From Thauera carbonicopians (lineage in GTDB: Bacteria > Pseudomonadota > Gammaproteobacteria > Burkholderiales > Rhodocyclaceae): 58,408 nt of DNA. Both the position numbers and the translations under genes were made by a program. A model generated the notes under the pieces. The model ran no database searches. It was not told where the DNA came from and was given only the letters and a program-made list of their open reading frames with translations. The first letter of the stretch is position 1; every line of letters starts with the position of its first letter. Shown one piece after another: positions 49,830-58,272 of the stretch. Where the stretch lies: assembly GCF_025699485.1 (NCBI RefSeq), contig NZ_JANUXN010000021.1, forward strand, positions 1 to 58,408. The letters run 5' to 3'.

Positions 49830-52649
49830 TCTGCGATTCGTGGCGTCAAACCGTGGTCGGTTTCATCCATTGGTGCCAGTTATCGATGCATTTGGCCGCG
49901 AAGGCAGGATTTGGTCAGCATAGCGGTCAACCGGGAAGCGAAACACACCCCGCAAGTTGATGCTCTCCAGCCTGGTGGGCGCAATCTTCCCGATCAGTTC
50001 CGGTGGAATGACCTGGCGGCGGTTCGACCAGCGATCCAGGACCGCCTGCATCTGTGAGGTATTCCACGCCATCACGATGTTGGCCATCAGGCTCAACGCA
50101 TCGGCCACAGCCTGCATTTCATCGACACGTTTGGCCTGCGCCGGGCTGATCCGGCCGGTATAAATGGCGCGCTTGAGGGCGTTAACAGCCTCGCCCCGAT
50201 TGAGCACCCGGCGCAACTCGTTCCTGAAAGCGTCCTTGACAAAGTAGTCAGCCAAAAACGCCGTACGCAGCAACCGCCCCAATTGCACGCCAGCCTCATA
50301 GATTGGATCGCCCTGGGCGGCAGAACCGAACCGCGCAAGAGCTGCCACCGCACTGGCATGTCCGCTCATGACCGAGGCTGCCAGGTGCACCAGACTATCC
50401 CAATGCTTTTCGATCAAAGCGACGTCGACATTGGCTTCGCACACCGCAGCGATTTCTGCGGGCACTTTGGTGCCGCGTGGCACAAAGAGGTGGCGCTGTT
50501 TGAGTTCCTTCAACCGCGGGCAAAGATCAAAACCAAGCAAACGGGCATGTGACATGGCAAAGTCGGTGTAGCCATGGGTATCCACAGCAAGCTGGCTGGT
50601 CTCCAGCTTTTCTTGGCGGATGACACCTTCAATGGCCACGCCCGCCTGGCGCTCATTGAGCACAAAGGGCTGCGCATGGAAGATGCCCCACCGGTCTTTT
50701 ACATGGGAGTAGATTCCAATGGAAGGTGTGTTGCGCCGAGGATCAAGCCGGGCTTGCCACACCCGTTTGGTGGTCTCCATGCTCATCATGTCAGAAGATG
50801 CCAAATCGGACCGCCCCCAGGTGGCGGCAATCGGGTGTCGCTGCATGAATTCCAGCACAGCCTGGCAGGCCTGGCTCAGACGCCGTTCGTCCCGCGCCCA
50901 GCGCATGGCCTGGCGAATGCTGGTGGCAGACAATTGCGGAATCATGCGCGCGCATTCGACCGCAGTCAGACTGGTGCCGTGGGCCATGATGCCGGCATAG
51001 ACCATCAGCAGCTCGTCGGTAGAGCGCGGCTCACGTCCGAGCATGATCCAGCTAAAGCGCACCTGGGCGTCAACGGCCAGAATCACTTCCGGCAATTGAA
51101 CCTCACCGATGCGGTGATCCAAAGCCGCGCGCAGCTTGGTCACTTCTGGGTCTTCGTCCTCTGCGGGCAATGGCGACAAATGGAGTTCATCATCCACGCG
51201 CAGTACGCCACTGCGGGCTGCAGCGGCCACCGCATCGACACCGGCAGTTACTCTGGCCAGCAAAGGCTTCAAGAAAGTGGCAGCCTTGCTGGGTAACGAT
51301 AGACGGGCATAGTGTTTCTTGGACTCTGCCTGCCAACGCTCGTCCGTGAAGAACAAGCGCGCACGACCCCGAAAGCTCAGGCTGTGCTCAATCCAGACCG
51401 AGCCATTGCGCACCGCGCGGCGCAGGGCAAACAGGGTGGCCACCTCCAACGCCTGAAACGCCCGTTCCCGGTCTGGGCTGGAGATCGAAACCTGCCAGAT
51501 CATTCCCAGACTTGGTGCCACCACTTCAACTGGCAGCTTTCTGGATCCTTTGAGATATAAAGCTTGCAGCTTGGCAAGGTACTCGATGGCAGGATGCTCG
51601 CCGGTGGCCTGCCAGGGCAGCTTTGCAATGGCGACGAGCAACGACCGCACGGGGCGAATTCCATCAATCAATCCCTCGCGGACCAGGGAGGCCCTGCTCG
51701 GTGGTTTGCGTTTCTGGGTTTCGGTGATCAAGGCTTCAAGACGGGCACGCAACTCAGCATCTGGCACCGCACCTTGCGCGCTCAAGGCAACAAGTTCGCC
51801 GAGCAGCGTTTTGTACATTGCGGCCCAATTGACGGTAGCGGGGACATCGGCGGCAGCCTGACGCCACAGATCGGCGATCCGGCGCTGCACCATAAGGATC
51901 AACTGGTCTGTGGTGGTGAACAGGCAATACCGAAGAAAGCATGCGACCTCCACGGTGCGCGCTGGCTCTTTGATCTTGGCTCCGGCTGAGGGCGGCCTGG
52001 AGACAAGTCGGCGCGCGTAGCGGCGCAAGATGAGATCGGGGATGTCTGCCAGGTGCTTATGAACGTCCAGCGTGTAAAGCAGGTCGATGCGCTCCAGTAC
52101 CTCGCTGATTTGGCGGGTTGAGTGTTTCGCCGGTGCAGCCCATAGCCAACTCTGCTGGGTTTGTCCATCTGGGCGCAGCTCTGAAACTGAGGCTCGCCAG
52201 CGATCAAGTGTTGCTGGATCAACGCTGGCGGCGATGGCGGTGCCTGTTTCAACTTCAAGCTGGGCAAGTGCCGCCGCAATCAGTGTCCGAATTGCCCGCT
52301 CGTGCACGATCACCAGCTTGTTCTTGTACAGCCATTGACGCGCCCGCACGAGTAGCTGATCGCGGTCGGCGCAGCGCGCCACTTCGTCGCGCAGTTCACG
52401 TACCAGTGAGCGGCGCTGGTGCTCGCTCATCCACTGGAATCCAAGGACCGTGCAGGCTACTTGTTGGTGATCGAATAGCGTGCGCCCGCGTTCATACATG
52501 GCTCTCAGCGAGGCGACTTCTGGTGCTGCAATGCCAAGCTCGTTGCCAAGGTGGCGCCACAAGGCTACTGGAATTACCCGAAAGGTGAGGTTGCCCCTGA
52601 AAAGTGGAGTTCTTAACCCTTGTTGAAAATACCGACAAGGAGTTGAGCA

Positions 52650-52982
52650 ATGAGTGACAAGCAAGTGCGTGCGCAGTACACGCGGGAGTTCAAACTGGAG
52701 GCGGTTCGGCAGGTGCGAGCTGGCCAGGCGATTGCGGTGGTGGCCAAGGTGCTGGGCATTCCCAAGGCCAGTCTGGGCAACTGGGTGCGACTGTCATCCA
52801 AGGGAGAGCTGAACGACGTTGGCAGCGCCGACAAGGCGACCAAAGTCTCGCCCGAGCAGATGGAGATTGCCCGGCTGCGCGCCGAGAATGCTCGCCTTCG
52901 CATGGAGCGCGACATCGCAAAAAAAGCTGCGGCGTACTTCGCGCAGGACACGCTGCGAGGTACGCCTGGATTGACCAAATGA
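52650..52982 (+). CDS. IS3-family OrfA (HTH protein)
   Basis: This 110-aa protein has a helix-turn-helix (FKLEAVRQVRAGQAIAVVAKVLGIPKASLGNWVRL) and a leucine-zipper-like segment (EQMEIARLRAENARLRMERDIAKKAA). Near its end is a seven-A run (52919-52925) suited to -1 ribosomal slippage into the orfB frame. Its stop overlaps the orfB ATG. Confidence 0.9.
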   Translation: MSDKQVRAQYTREFKLEAVRQVRAGQAIAVVAKVLGIPKASLGNWVRLSSKGELNDVGSADKATKVSPEQMEIARLRAENARLRMERDIAKKAAAYFAQDTLRGTPGLTK

Positions 52983-53854
52983 AGTACCGTTACCCGGTGA
53001 GCGTGTCCTGCGGGGTGCTGGAGGTCAGCGCCAGCGGGTACTTCAACTGGCTGCGCCGGCGAGAGGATGGTCATGGCCGCAGCGGCCCTGGCCGACTCTA
53101 CAGCGATGAAGCCCTGCTGGCGCACATCCGTGCCATCCACGCCGAGGTCAAGGGCGAATACGGCTGGCCACGCATGCACAAGGAGCTTGTGGCCCGAGGC
53201 ATCCGGGTGGGCAAAGACCGGGTTCGCAAGCTCATGCAGCAGCACGGCATCAAGGCCAAAACGAAACGCAAGTTCGTGGTCACCACCGACAGCCGCCACA
53301 GCCTGCCGGTGGCACCTGACCTGGTGCAGCGGCGCTTCAACCCTGAAGCTCCCAACCAGCTATGGAGTGGCGACATCACCTACATCCAAACCGACGAAGG
53401 CTGGCTGTACCTGGCCGCCGTCATCGACCTGTTTAGCCGCCAGGTGGTGGGCTGGAGCCTGCAGTCGCACATGCAGGCAAGCCTGGTCAAGGACGCGCTG
53501 ACCATGGCGTGGTGGCGTCGCCGGCCACCACCCGGTCTGATATTCCACAGCGACCGGGGCAGCCAGTATTGCAGCCACGAGGTCCAGGGCGCACTGAAGG
53601 ACTGGGGCATGCGTTCATCGATGAGCAGGAAGGGCAACTGCTGGGATAACGCCCCAACGGAAAGCTTCTGGGGGCGGCTGAAAACAGCCAGCGTACATGG
53701 GTGCAAATTCGCTACCCGTGAGCAGGCCGGGCAGGCGGTGATGGACTGGATGGCCTTCTACAATCACCGCAGGCTGCATTCCTCGCTGGGCTACCTCAGC
53801 CCGATGCAGTACGAACAACGCTGGTACGAGGCACAGCGCAAAAAGGCCGCGTGA
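52979..53854 (+). CDS. IS3-family OrfB transposase
   Basis: A 291-aa rve-type integrase domain protein with DDE residues in LWSGDITYIQT, IFHSDRGSQY and PTESFWGRLK. It is in the -1 frame relative to orfA and the frame is open upstream to the slippery site, so the active product is probably the OrfAB fusion. It is intact. Confidence 0.93.
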   Translation: MKYRYPVSVSCGVLEVSASGYFNWLRRREDGHGRSGPGRLYSDEALLAHIRAIHAEVKGEYGWPRMHKELVARGIRVGKDRVRKLMQQHGIKAKTKRKFVVTTDSRHSLPVAPDLVQRRFNPEAPNQLWSGDITYIQTDEGWLYLAAVIDLFSRQVVGWSLQSHMQASLVKDALTMAWWRRRPPPGLIFHSDRGSQYCSHEVQGALKDWGMRSSMSRKGNCWDNAPTESFWGRLKTASVHGCKFATREQAGQAVMDWMAFYNHRRLHSSLGYLSPMQYEQRWYEAQRKKAA

Positions 53855-54124
53855 ATCGTGGGTTAAGAACTACACGAAACAGGGGCAAGGTCAAGGCACC
53901 GAGCAAACGCCCACTCATGCGCAGGAAACCAATATGGAGCGCCAGACCAAGCTTGTGGGAATCACCTCGGCGTGCATTGATTGCGTCGCGCTCGGCACCA
54001 TCGAAGGTGAAAAATGCCTTCATCTCGAAGTCGCTGATATCGCGGGGGAGCCCACGCATCCCCAAAAACGTTGTGTGCCAACCCTGCATCGTGAACCTCA
54101 AAAGTGGGAGGCCACCATACCCGT

Positions 54125-54234
54125 TTACAAAGCGAACAGGAAAGTCAATGAAATCAACGGTCTACCCAGACCACCCCCGCGCCAGTGCTAGCTTTGCGTA
54201 CCGTCACTTATTGCACTGAAAACGAGGAGACCCC
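54125..54234 (-). repeat. IS1071 inverted repeat, right
   Basis: About 110 bp; reverse complement of the left repeat with a few mismatches. It reads into the truncated gene to its right, giving it the same GSPRFQCNK tail as the IS66 passenger frame. Confidence 0.85.
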
Positions 54235-54431
54235 AGTTCGTGCTCAGGCTTCAAGTTGCTGAACTGCTCCTTGATCTTCTGCATCTGCGTGGCCGAGCGC
54301 TTCGCATTCGACGCCTGGATCTTGATGTTCTTGTCGCCGTGATACCTGGCGTCCCACTCCCAGCGACGGATCAGGTCGGAATCGGCCTTGCGGCGTGTCT
54401 GCGCTTGAAAGCGTGCGAGCAGGTCACTCAT
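54204..54431 (-). pseudogene. Truncated hypothetical gene fused to IS1071 end
   Basis: The native part (54431-54235) encodes ~66 residues (MSDLLARFQAQTRRKADSDLIRRWEWDARYHGDKNIKIQ...), basic and helical. The frame then continues into IS1071 and stops after GSPRFQCNK. No family is recognised. It lies 18 bp behind vapC on the same strand and may have been the last gene of the TA operon before IS1071 removed its 3' end. Confidence 0.55.
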
Positions 54432-54449
54432 GCCGTCCCTTCTTTCTCT

Positions 54450-54866
54450 TCAGTGCTTTTCCAGTGCCTGCCAGTTTTCGATGCGCAGGCCATCCACCCT
54501 TTGAAACTCGCCCACGTTTGCCGTGACGAGGACCAGCCCGCGCGACAGCGCATGCGCAGCGATCAGGGTGTCGTAGGCGCCGATCGGTCGGCCGATGCGC
54601 TCCAACTCGGCACGCACCGGGCCCAGCACCTCCGCGGCCTCGCGGTCCCACGTGAGCACGTTCGCCAGGTTGAGGAAGGCGTGAACCAGCTGGGCCAGCC
54701 GCACGGCTTGTGGCTTCTTGGCTAACCCGTAGACGTGCTCGGCCATCGTGATCGTCGAAATGCACCAGGCATCCGGCGGCAGCGCGAGCAGCTTTTCATT
54801 GATTGCCGCGTCACCGCGGATGGCAGCGCTGCTGGCATTGGTGTCCAGCATGTAGACCGCGCTCAC
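54450..54866 (-). CDS. vapC: VapC-like PIN-domain toxin
   Basis: This 138-aa PIN ribonuclease has acidic residues D8 (MLDTN), E43 (TMAEH) and D99 (GAYDTLIAAHAL), in the positions of the Mg-binding site. The usual fourth acidic position is N117 in VTANVGEF. VapC toxins cut initiator tRNA or rRNA. It is coupled to vapB by an ATGA overlap. The pair probably stabilises this cargo region or the plasmid. Confidence 0.88.
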   Translation of the reverse strand: MSAVYMLDTNASSAAIRGDAAINEKLLALPPDAWCISTITMAEHVYGLAKKPQAVRLAQLVHAFLNLANVLTWDREAAEVLGPVRAELERIGRPIGAYDTLIAAHALSRGLVLVTANVGEFQRVDGLRIENWQALEKH

Positions 54867-55180
54867 GCGGCGCCCTCACCTGTTCTGTGCGGCTCGATCC
54901 AGTCCGCGTAGGGGTCGCGAGGGCCATCCATCGGCTGCTGGCGGTTCTTGAGATAGTCCTCCAGGCCTTCTGCAGCCAGCTCTTCGGCCAGCTGCTCGCG
55001 CAGCGCCGCGAATGCCGCCCAACTGACGGCCTTGACCGGGGACAGCACGACATCACCCGAGCGGGCATCGCGCCGGATCAGGACCTCGGTGCCCTCGAAG
55101 CGAAACTCGGCCGGCAGGCGCACAGCTTGGCTTCCGCCGCTGCTGAACAGACGGGCGGTCTTGATTGGATCAGCGTTCAT
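54863..55180 (-). CDS. vapB: VapB-like antitoxin
   Basis: This 105-aa antitoxin has an N-terminal SpoVT/AbrB swapped-hairpin DNA-binding domain (KTARLFSSGGSQAVRLPAEFRFEGTEVLIRRDARSGDVVLSP). The C-terminal half binds toxin and is longer than usual (VapB is commonly 70-90 aa), ending DPYADWIEPHRTGEGAA. It overlaps vapC downstream and the unknown upstream gene by 4 bp each, making a three-gene unit. Confidence 0.85.
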   Translation of the reverse strand: MNADPIKTARLFSSGGSQAVRLPAEFRFEGTEVLIRRDARSGDVVLSPVKAVSWAAFAALREQLAEELAAEGLEDYLKNRQQPMDGPRDPYADWIEPHRTGEGAA

Positions 55181-55944
55181 GATGCGCTCCTTTGTTTTTC
55201 CGTGAACCGTGCCGTTTCCAGCAGGGCTGTGACTTCCGGGCCTTGCAGCGCCGCCTGCAGGCCCTTCTCCTTCGCGGCCCAATGTTCCGCAAGCTGCGCT
55301 GAGATGGCGTCGGCGGTCGCCTGGCCGTCGAGCATCACTCGCGCGGCCAGGTCCGCGACGAAGCCACCGACGTAGTGCAAGGTGGGAACGTCCTCGCCAA
55401 TGCTGCGTTTCACGGCGGTGGACAGGCTTTGTGCCAGCACGGCTGTGCGGCCCAGCCGCGGCAACCAGGCGCGCAGCTGCTCGCACTGGTGCGGCTGCAG
55501 GACCAGCTTGAAGCCTTCCCAGTAGAGCGGCACGTGTTCGTTCTGCGCGAACCACTCCAGCGTCGTCGATCCGATCTGAGCATTGACGCCAAAGCGCAGG
55601 AGCGACGTACTCTCGCTTCCCAGCGTGCAACCCTCCTTGTATCCAGTGGCCGGCGGCTCCGCAACGACCCTGACGCCAAGCCAGCCGTCATCGCCGGGGA
55701 ACACGCCCAGGGAGAACTCGAATCCCACGAATTCAAGGCCGCTATGCATGCGCAATGGCCGCTGGCCATACAGTTTCTCGGACAGGTCGCGCGCAGCCTT
55801 GAATTTCAGCCAGGCATCGGCCGCCGAGGCGGTGGTGCTGCCGACTTCTTTGAGCCAGTAGCTGCGCAACTGCTCCGACTGGGCATTCCACCAGTCCATG
55901 CCGCCTTGTTCGTCAGCTGTCGGCGCGCGCGTCACGTCTTGCAT
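55177..55944 (-). CDS. Unknown protein coupled to vapBC (255 aa)
   Basis: A 255-aa soluble protein (MQDVTRAPTADEQGGMDWWNAQSEQLRSYWL...) with a central beta-rich-looking part (FVGFEFSLGVFPGDDGWLGVRVVAEPP) and an Ala/Glu-rich helical C-terminus. ATG 55944 follows AAGGAA; a GTG at 55977 is possible. Its stop overlaps the vapB start, so it is first in the operon. I do not recognise a family. Being coupled to a TA pair suggests a regulatory or third-component role (inference). Confidence 0.6.
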   Translation of the reverse strand: MQDVTRAPTADEQGGMDWWNAQSEQLRSYWLKEVGSTTASAADAWLKFKAARDLSEKLYGQRPLRMHSGLEFVGFEFSLGVFPGDDGWLGVRVVAEPPATGYKEGCTLGSESTSLLRFGVNAQIGSTTLEWFAQNEHVPLYWEGFKLVLQPHQCEQLRAWLPRLGRTAVLAQSLSTAVKRSIGEDVPTLHYVGGFVADLAARVMLDGQATADAISAQLAEHWAAKEKGLQAALQGPEVTALLETARFTEKQRSAS

Positions 55945-56006
55945 GGCAGTTCCTTGAGGCCTGATACCCCAGGCCACGGTGAGCGGACGGTTCAGCTCAG
56001 GGCAAT

Positions 56007-56035
56007 AGTATATATATCGTGTAGCTACATTGCAA
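56007..56035 (-). promoter_or_regulatory. Promoter of the vapBC operon
   Basis: On the minus strand TTGCAA (56035-56030), a 17-bp spacer and TATACT (56012-56007). The spacer contains the palindrome TGTAGCTACA (56020-56029), a likely operator for the VapBC complex. Confidence 0.7.
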
Positions 56036-56046
56036 GAGCTAAAATA

Positions 56047-56073
56047 GTACAGTGATAACTGTACTTATCACTG
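56047..56073. promoter_or_regulatory. Nested palindromic operator
   Basis: Two overlapping perfect inverted repeats: GTACAGT-GATA-ACTGTAC (56047-56064) and CAGTGATAA-CTGTAC-TTATCACTG (56050-56073). They lie just upstream of the vapBC-operon promoter, between it and the plus-strand gene at 56233. Bistable binding or a regulator with two registers is possible. Confidence 0.6.
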
Positions 56074-56205
56074 CATGCTATTTCGTTGCCCTTTTCGGTG
56101 TCCGAAGATACGATGCGCCTAAGCCGTTGATGGGCAAAGAGTTTTTTGGAGTGCGAAGCGCTTGTCTTCGAGGAGCGACCGCCCTGCCCTTCATGCCGTG
56201 CGTGT

Positions 56206-56220
56206 TTTCTCGGAGAGAAA
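56206..56220. repeat. TTTCTC-N3-GAGAAA palindrome, copy 4
   Basis: TTTCTC-GGA-GAGAAA ending 12 bp before ATG 56233; GGAG at the centre and at 56222-56225 may act as the ribosome site of the next gene. Confidence 0.55.
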
Positions 56221-56232
56221 TGGAGCCTATCC

Positions 56233-56451
56233 ATGGACAACAGCTTGAGCTTTCGGGCCATCGACGCCGCCCTCACCCGATGCATGGAAGCCCACCCGCC
56301 CGAGGGCCTGGAGCGTCGCATGCATCCCGATGCCAACACCATGGCTGGCCTGTGGGCGCAGATGCTGGTGGACCGCGTTGACACGGTGCCTAGGGCCGGT
56401 ATCAACCCGGATGTCATGGCCGCCTTGGAGCGCTGGCGTGCGAGCGAATGA
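56233..56451 (+). CDS. Small hypothetical protein (72 aa)
   Basis: A 72-aa soluble protein (MDNSLSFRAIDAALTRCMEAHPPEGLERRMHPDANTMAGLWAQML...). It is the first gene of a pair with the recombinase; its stop overlaps a possible in-frame ATG of the recombinase (56448). Both genes start just after a TTTCTC-N3-GAGAAA palindrome. No family is recognised; a recombination directionality or accessory factor is conceivable from size and position, but this is inference. Confidence 0.5.
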   Translation: MDNSLSFRAIDAALTRCMEAHPPEGLERRMHPDANTMAGLWAQMLVDRVDTVPRAGINPDVMAALERWRASE

Positions 56452-56466
56452 TTTCTCGGGGAGAAA
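56452..56466. repeat. TTTCTC-N3-GAGAAA palindrome, copy 5 (covers the ribosome site)
   Basis: TTTCTC-GGG-GAGAAA ends 2 bp before ATG 56469. Its GGGGAGAA half is the only plausible Shine-Dalgarno of the recombinase gene, so pairing in RNA or protein binding could control its translation. Confidence 0.6.
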
Positions 56467-56468
56467 AG

Positions 56469-58244
56469 ATGCCTGATCCCAAGAAGCTGCCGGCTTCCCC
56501 GCTGCGCCTGACGCGCGACGTGCTGGCCCACCTGCGTTCCGTGGCCGAAGGATTTCCGGTGGCCAGCTCGGCTCGGCGCTATCTGGACTGCTCGGAGGAT
56601 TCGGCCGTCGCCGTGCATCGCGCGGCCGTGGACATGGCCGCCGCCGTCGCGCGACGCGCGGGCCTCGGCCCGCGCTGGCGGCTGCTGCGCGTGCAACAGC
56701 TGCCGGTCCAAGCGCTGGCAAAGCCCGTTTCCCTCGAAGAATGGGCGGAATCCAATGGCTATGACGGGTTTTCCTTTGAAGAGTTGCGCGAGATCTACGA
56801 GGCCGAGAACGGCCCCCTCGGCACCGACCGCAAGACAAAGCAGATCGAACGGCTGCGACGTGCGAGGATGGAACTGCTGCAGCAGCTGGAGGCTCACGCT
56901 GTCGAGCCGCCCTCTCTCGGCGATTCCGTTGCGGCCTGGTTCCCCGAAGACCTGGCCGTGCGACTGAAGCGTGCCGGCTTCCACTTGATGGGCGAATTGC
57001 GCACCGCCATCGTTCTGGGTGGACGATGGTGGCGAGGCCTGCCGGGCTACGGTCCGGTCAAAGCCGGACAGCTTGCAGCTCAGGTCGGCGCATTGGTCGG
57101 CTGGCCGGCCGCACCGACCTGGGCCGCTTCGACGGAAGCGCGCGACCTGGCCGAGAACGCGCACCAGTTGATCGAGCAGTGGATCTCATCCCGTACCGAG
57201 TCGGCGCAGACCGTCCGAGCTTATCGGCGTGAAACGCAGCGCTTCCTTGTCTGGCTGGTGTCGGAGAGGCGCAAGTCCTTGGGCGATGCTGGCCCGGACG
57301 ATTGCACGGCCTACATCGCATTCTTGCGGGCCGTGCCCGTGGAATGGATGAGCCGGCGCAGCGCCGCCCGCTTCCGCGAAGGATGGGCGCCTTTTGCATC
57401 GCAGCCGCGCATCACCAGCCAGCGGTATGCGCTGACCGTGATCAACTCCTTTTTCGCCTGGCTCGCGCGCGCCGGCGAACTGCCGCGCAATCCGTGGGAT
57501 CTGGTGAATCTGCGACTGCCCGATGACCCGGACGAGTCGCTGGATGCGTCGCGGGCTTTCACGCCCACGGCCTGGGCCGTGCTGCATGCGCATGTACCGG
57601 AACTGCCGGATGCGGCGGCTGCACGCATGCGCTGGCTGCTGGAGTTCGGCCAGGGCACAGGCCTGCGCGCGACAGAATTGCTGTTCGGGCGCAAGGCGGA
57701 CATTCGGCAGCGGGACGGAGGGTATTGGCTTCGGGTTCATGGCAAGGGCGCGCGCAACCGTTTCGTGGTTGTGCCAGCATCGGCCATGAGGGCGACAAGG
57801 GCCTACTTCGGCGCGCGTGGGTTGGATTACGACCTTGCGCATCCGAACACGCCGTTGCTTGCGCACCTGAAAGCGCCAGAGCTTCCAGGGATGGATGCGC
57901 CGGAAGCAGGGCAGCTGGTTAGGAGGCCAGACGAGCAGGAGCGGAAGCAACGTGGCTACCTCAGCTATTCAACACTCGCTCCGGCTTTCCAGCGGTTTGT
58001 ACGGGCTGCGCTGCGGGCATCCTCACTGTCACATGAGGAACGGGAAGACGCACGTCACGCTTCGCTGCATTGGCTGAGGCACACGCATGCGACACGTGCG
58101 GCCGAAGCCGAAGTGCCGCCCGACGTGCTTCAGGCCAACCTGGGCCAAGCCGATCCACGCACAACTGCAGGCTACTACCGCGCCCAGGAGCAGCGCCGCC
58201 AGCGGCAGATGGAGCGTGCTTTCGGCTCGGCTGAAGGCGGTTGA
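56469..58244 (+). CDS. Tyrosine recombinase with N-terminal DUF3701-like region
   Basis: A 591-aa integrase. The N-terminal part (about residues 75-190, PVSLEEWAESNGYDGFSFEELREIYEAENG...) resembles the DUF3701 repeat found before the catalytic part of some phage-type integrases. A SAM-like core-binding domain follows, then the catalytic domain with R in GTGLRATEL (~400), H-x-x-R in HWLRHTHAT (~534) and the nucleophile Y in TAGYYRAQ (~567). The nucleophile motif is complete, so it is likely active. An exact copy of the 24-bp palindrome lies 28 bp downstream and may be its target site. Confidence 0.88.
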   Translation: MPDPKKLPASPLRLTRDVLAHLRSVAEGFPVASSARRYLDCSEDSAVAVHRAAVDMAAAVARRAGLGPRWRLLRVQQLPVQALAKPVSLEEWAESNGYDGFSFEELREIYEAENGPLGTDRKTKQIERLRRARMELLQQLEAHAVEPPSLGDSVAAWFPEDLAVRLKRAGFHLMGELRTAIVLGGRWWRGLPGYGPVKAGQLAAQVGALVGWPAAPTWAASTEARDLAENAHQLIEQWISSRTESAQTVRAYRRETQRFLVWLVSERRKSLGDAGPDDCTAYIAFLRAVPVEWMSRRSAARFREGWAPFASQPRITSQRYALTVINSFFAWLARAGELPRNPWDLVNLRLPDDPDESLDASRAFTPTAWAVLHAHVPELPDAAAARMRWLLEFGQGTGLRATELLFGRKADIRQRDGGYWLRVHGKGARNRFVVVPASAMRATRAYFGARGLDYDLAHPNTPLLAHLKAPELPGMDAPEAGQLVRRPDEQERKQRGYLSYSTLAPAFQRFVRAALRASSLSHEEREDARHASLHWLRHTHATRAAEAEVPPDVLQANLGQADPRTTAGYYRAQEQRRQRQMERAFGSAEGG

Positions 58245-58272
58245 TGAAAGCAGTTCTGGAGCGTCCCTCATG

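Larger units (their letters stand above)
52586..53893 (+). mobile_element. IS3-family insertion sequence (1308 bp)
   Basis: The ends are related inverted repeats: left TGAGGTTGCCCCTGAAAAGT and right (reverse complement) TGACCTTGCCCCTGTTTCGT, both continuing into AGTTCTTAACCC. A 3-bp duplication AGG flanks it (52583-52585 and 53894-53896). It contains orfA and orfB in different frames with a slippery A-run, as in the IS3 family. It sits inside IS1071 tnpA. Confidence 0.92.
49863..54089 (-). pseudogene. tnpA: IS1071 TnpA transposase, split by IS3 insertion
   Basis: The Tn3-family transposase reads from MQGWHTTFLGMRGLPRDISDF (start 54089) to residue ~65 at 53894, is interrupted by the IS3-family element (52586-53893), and resumes at 52585 (FRVIPVALWRHLGNELG) through to the stop at 49863. 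Removing the insert and one 3-bp duplication restores a single ~970-aa frame. The large downstream piece holds the catalytic DDE region (QLAVDTHGYTDFAM; RHLFVPRGTKVP; EAVNALKRAIYTGRI). As it stands the gene should not make full-length transposase. Confidence 0.92.
49720..54234 (-). mobile_element. IS1071 (Tn3 family), interrupted by an IS3-family element
   Basis: Both ends begin GGGGTCTCCTCGTTTTCAGT and form long (~110 bp) inverted repeats (49720-49829 and 54125-54234) with a few mismatches. Total length is 4515 bp; subtracting the 1308-bp insert and its 3-bp target duplication leaves 3204 bp, the published size of IS1071. The 5-bp flanks differ (GAGAA left, AGTTC right), so no target duplication remains. 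That implies rearrangement or deletion next to the element after insertion. Confidence 0.93.

Noticed and set aside
52590-52664. Extended N-terminus of the 933-codon minus frame (start 52664)
   Set aside because: The first residues are encoded by IS3-family DNA; the true IS1071 transposase N-terminus is at 53894-54089.
49720-54234. IS1071 region considered as a composite transposon with cargo
   Set aside because: Only one IS1071 copy is in the window and the interior is just its own transposase plus the IS3-family element.
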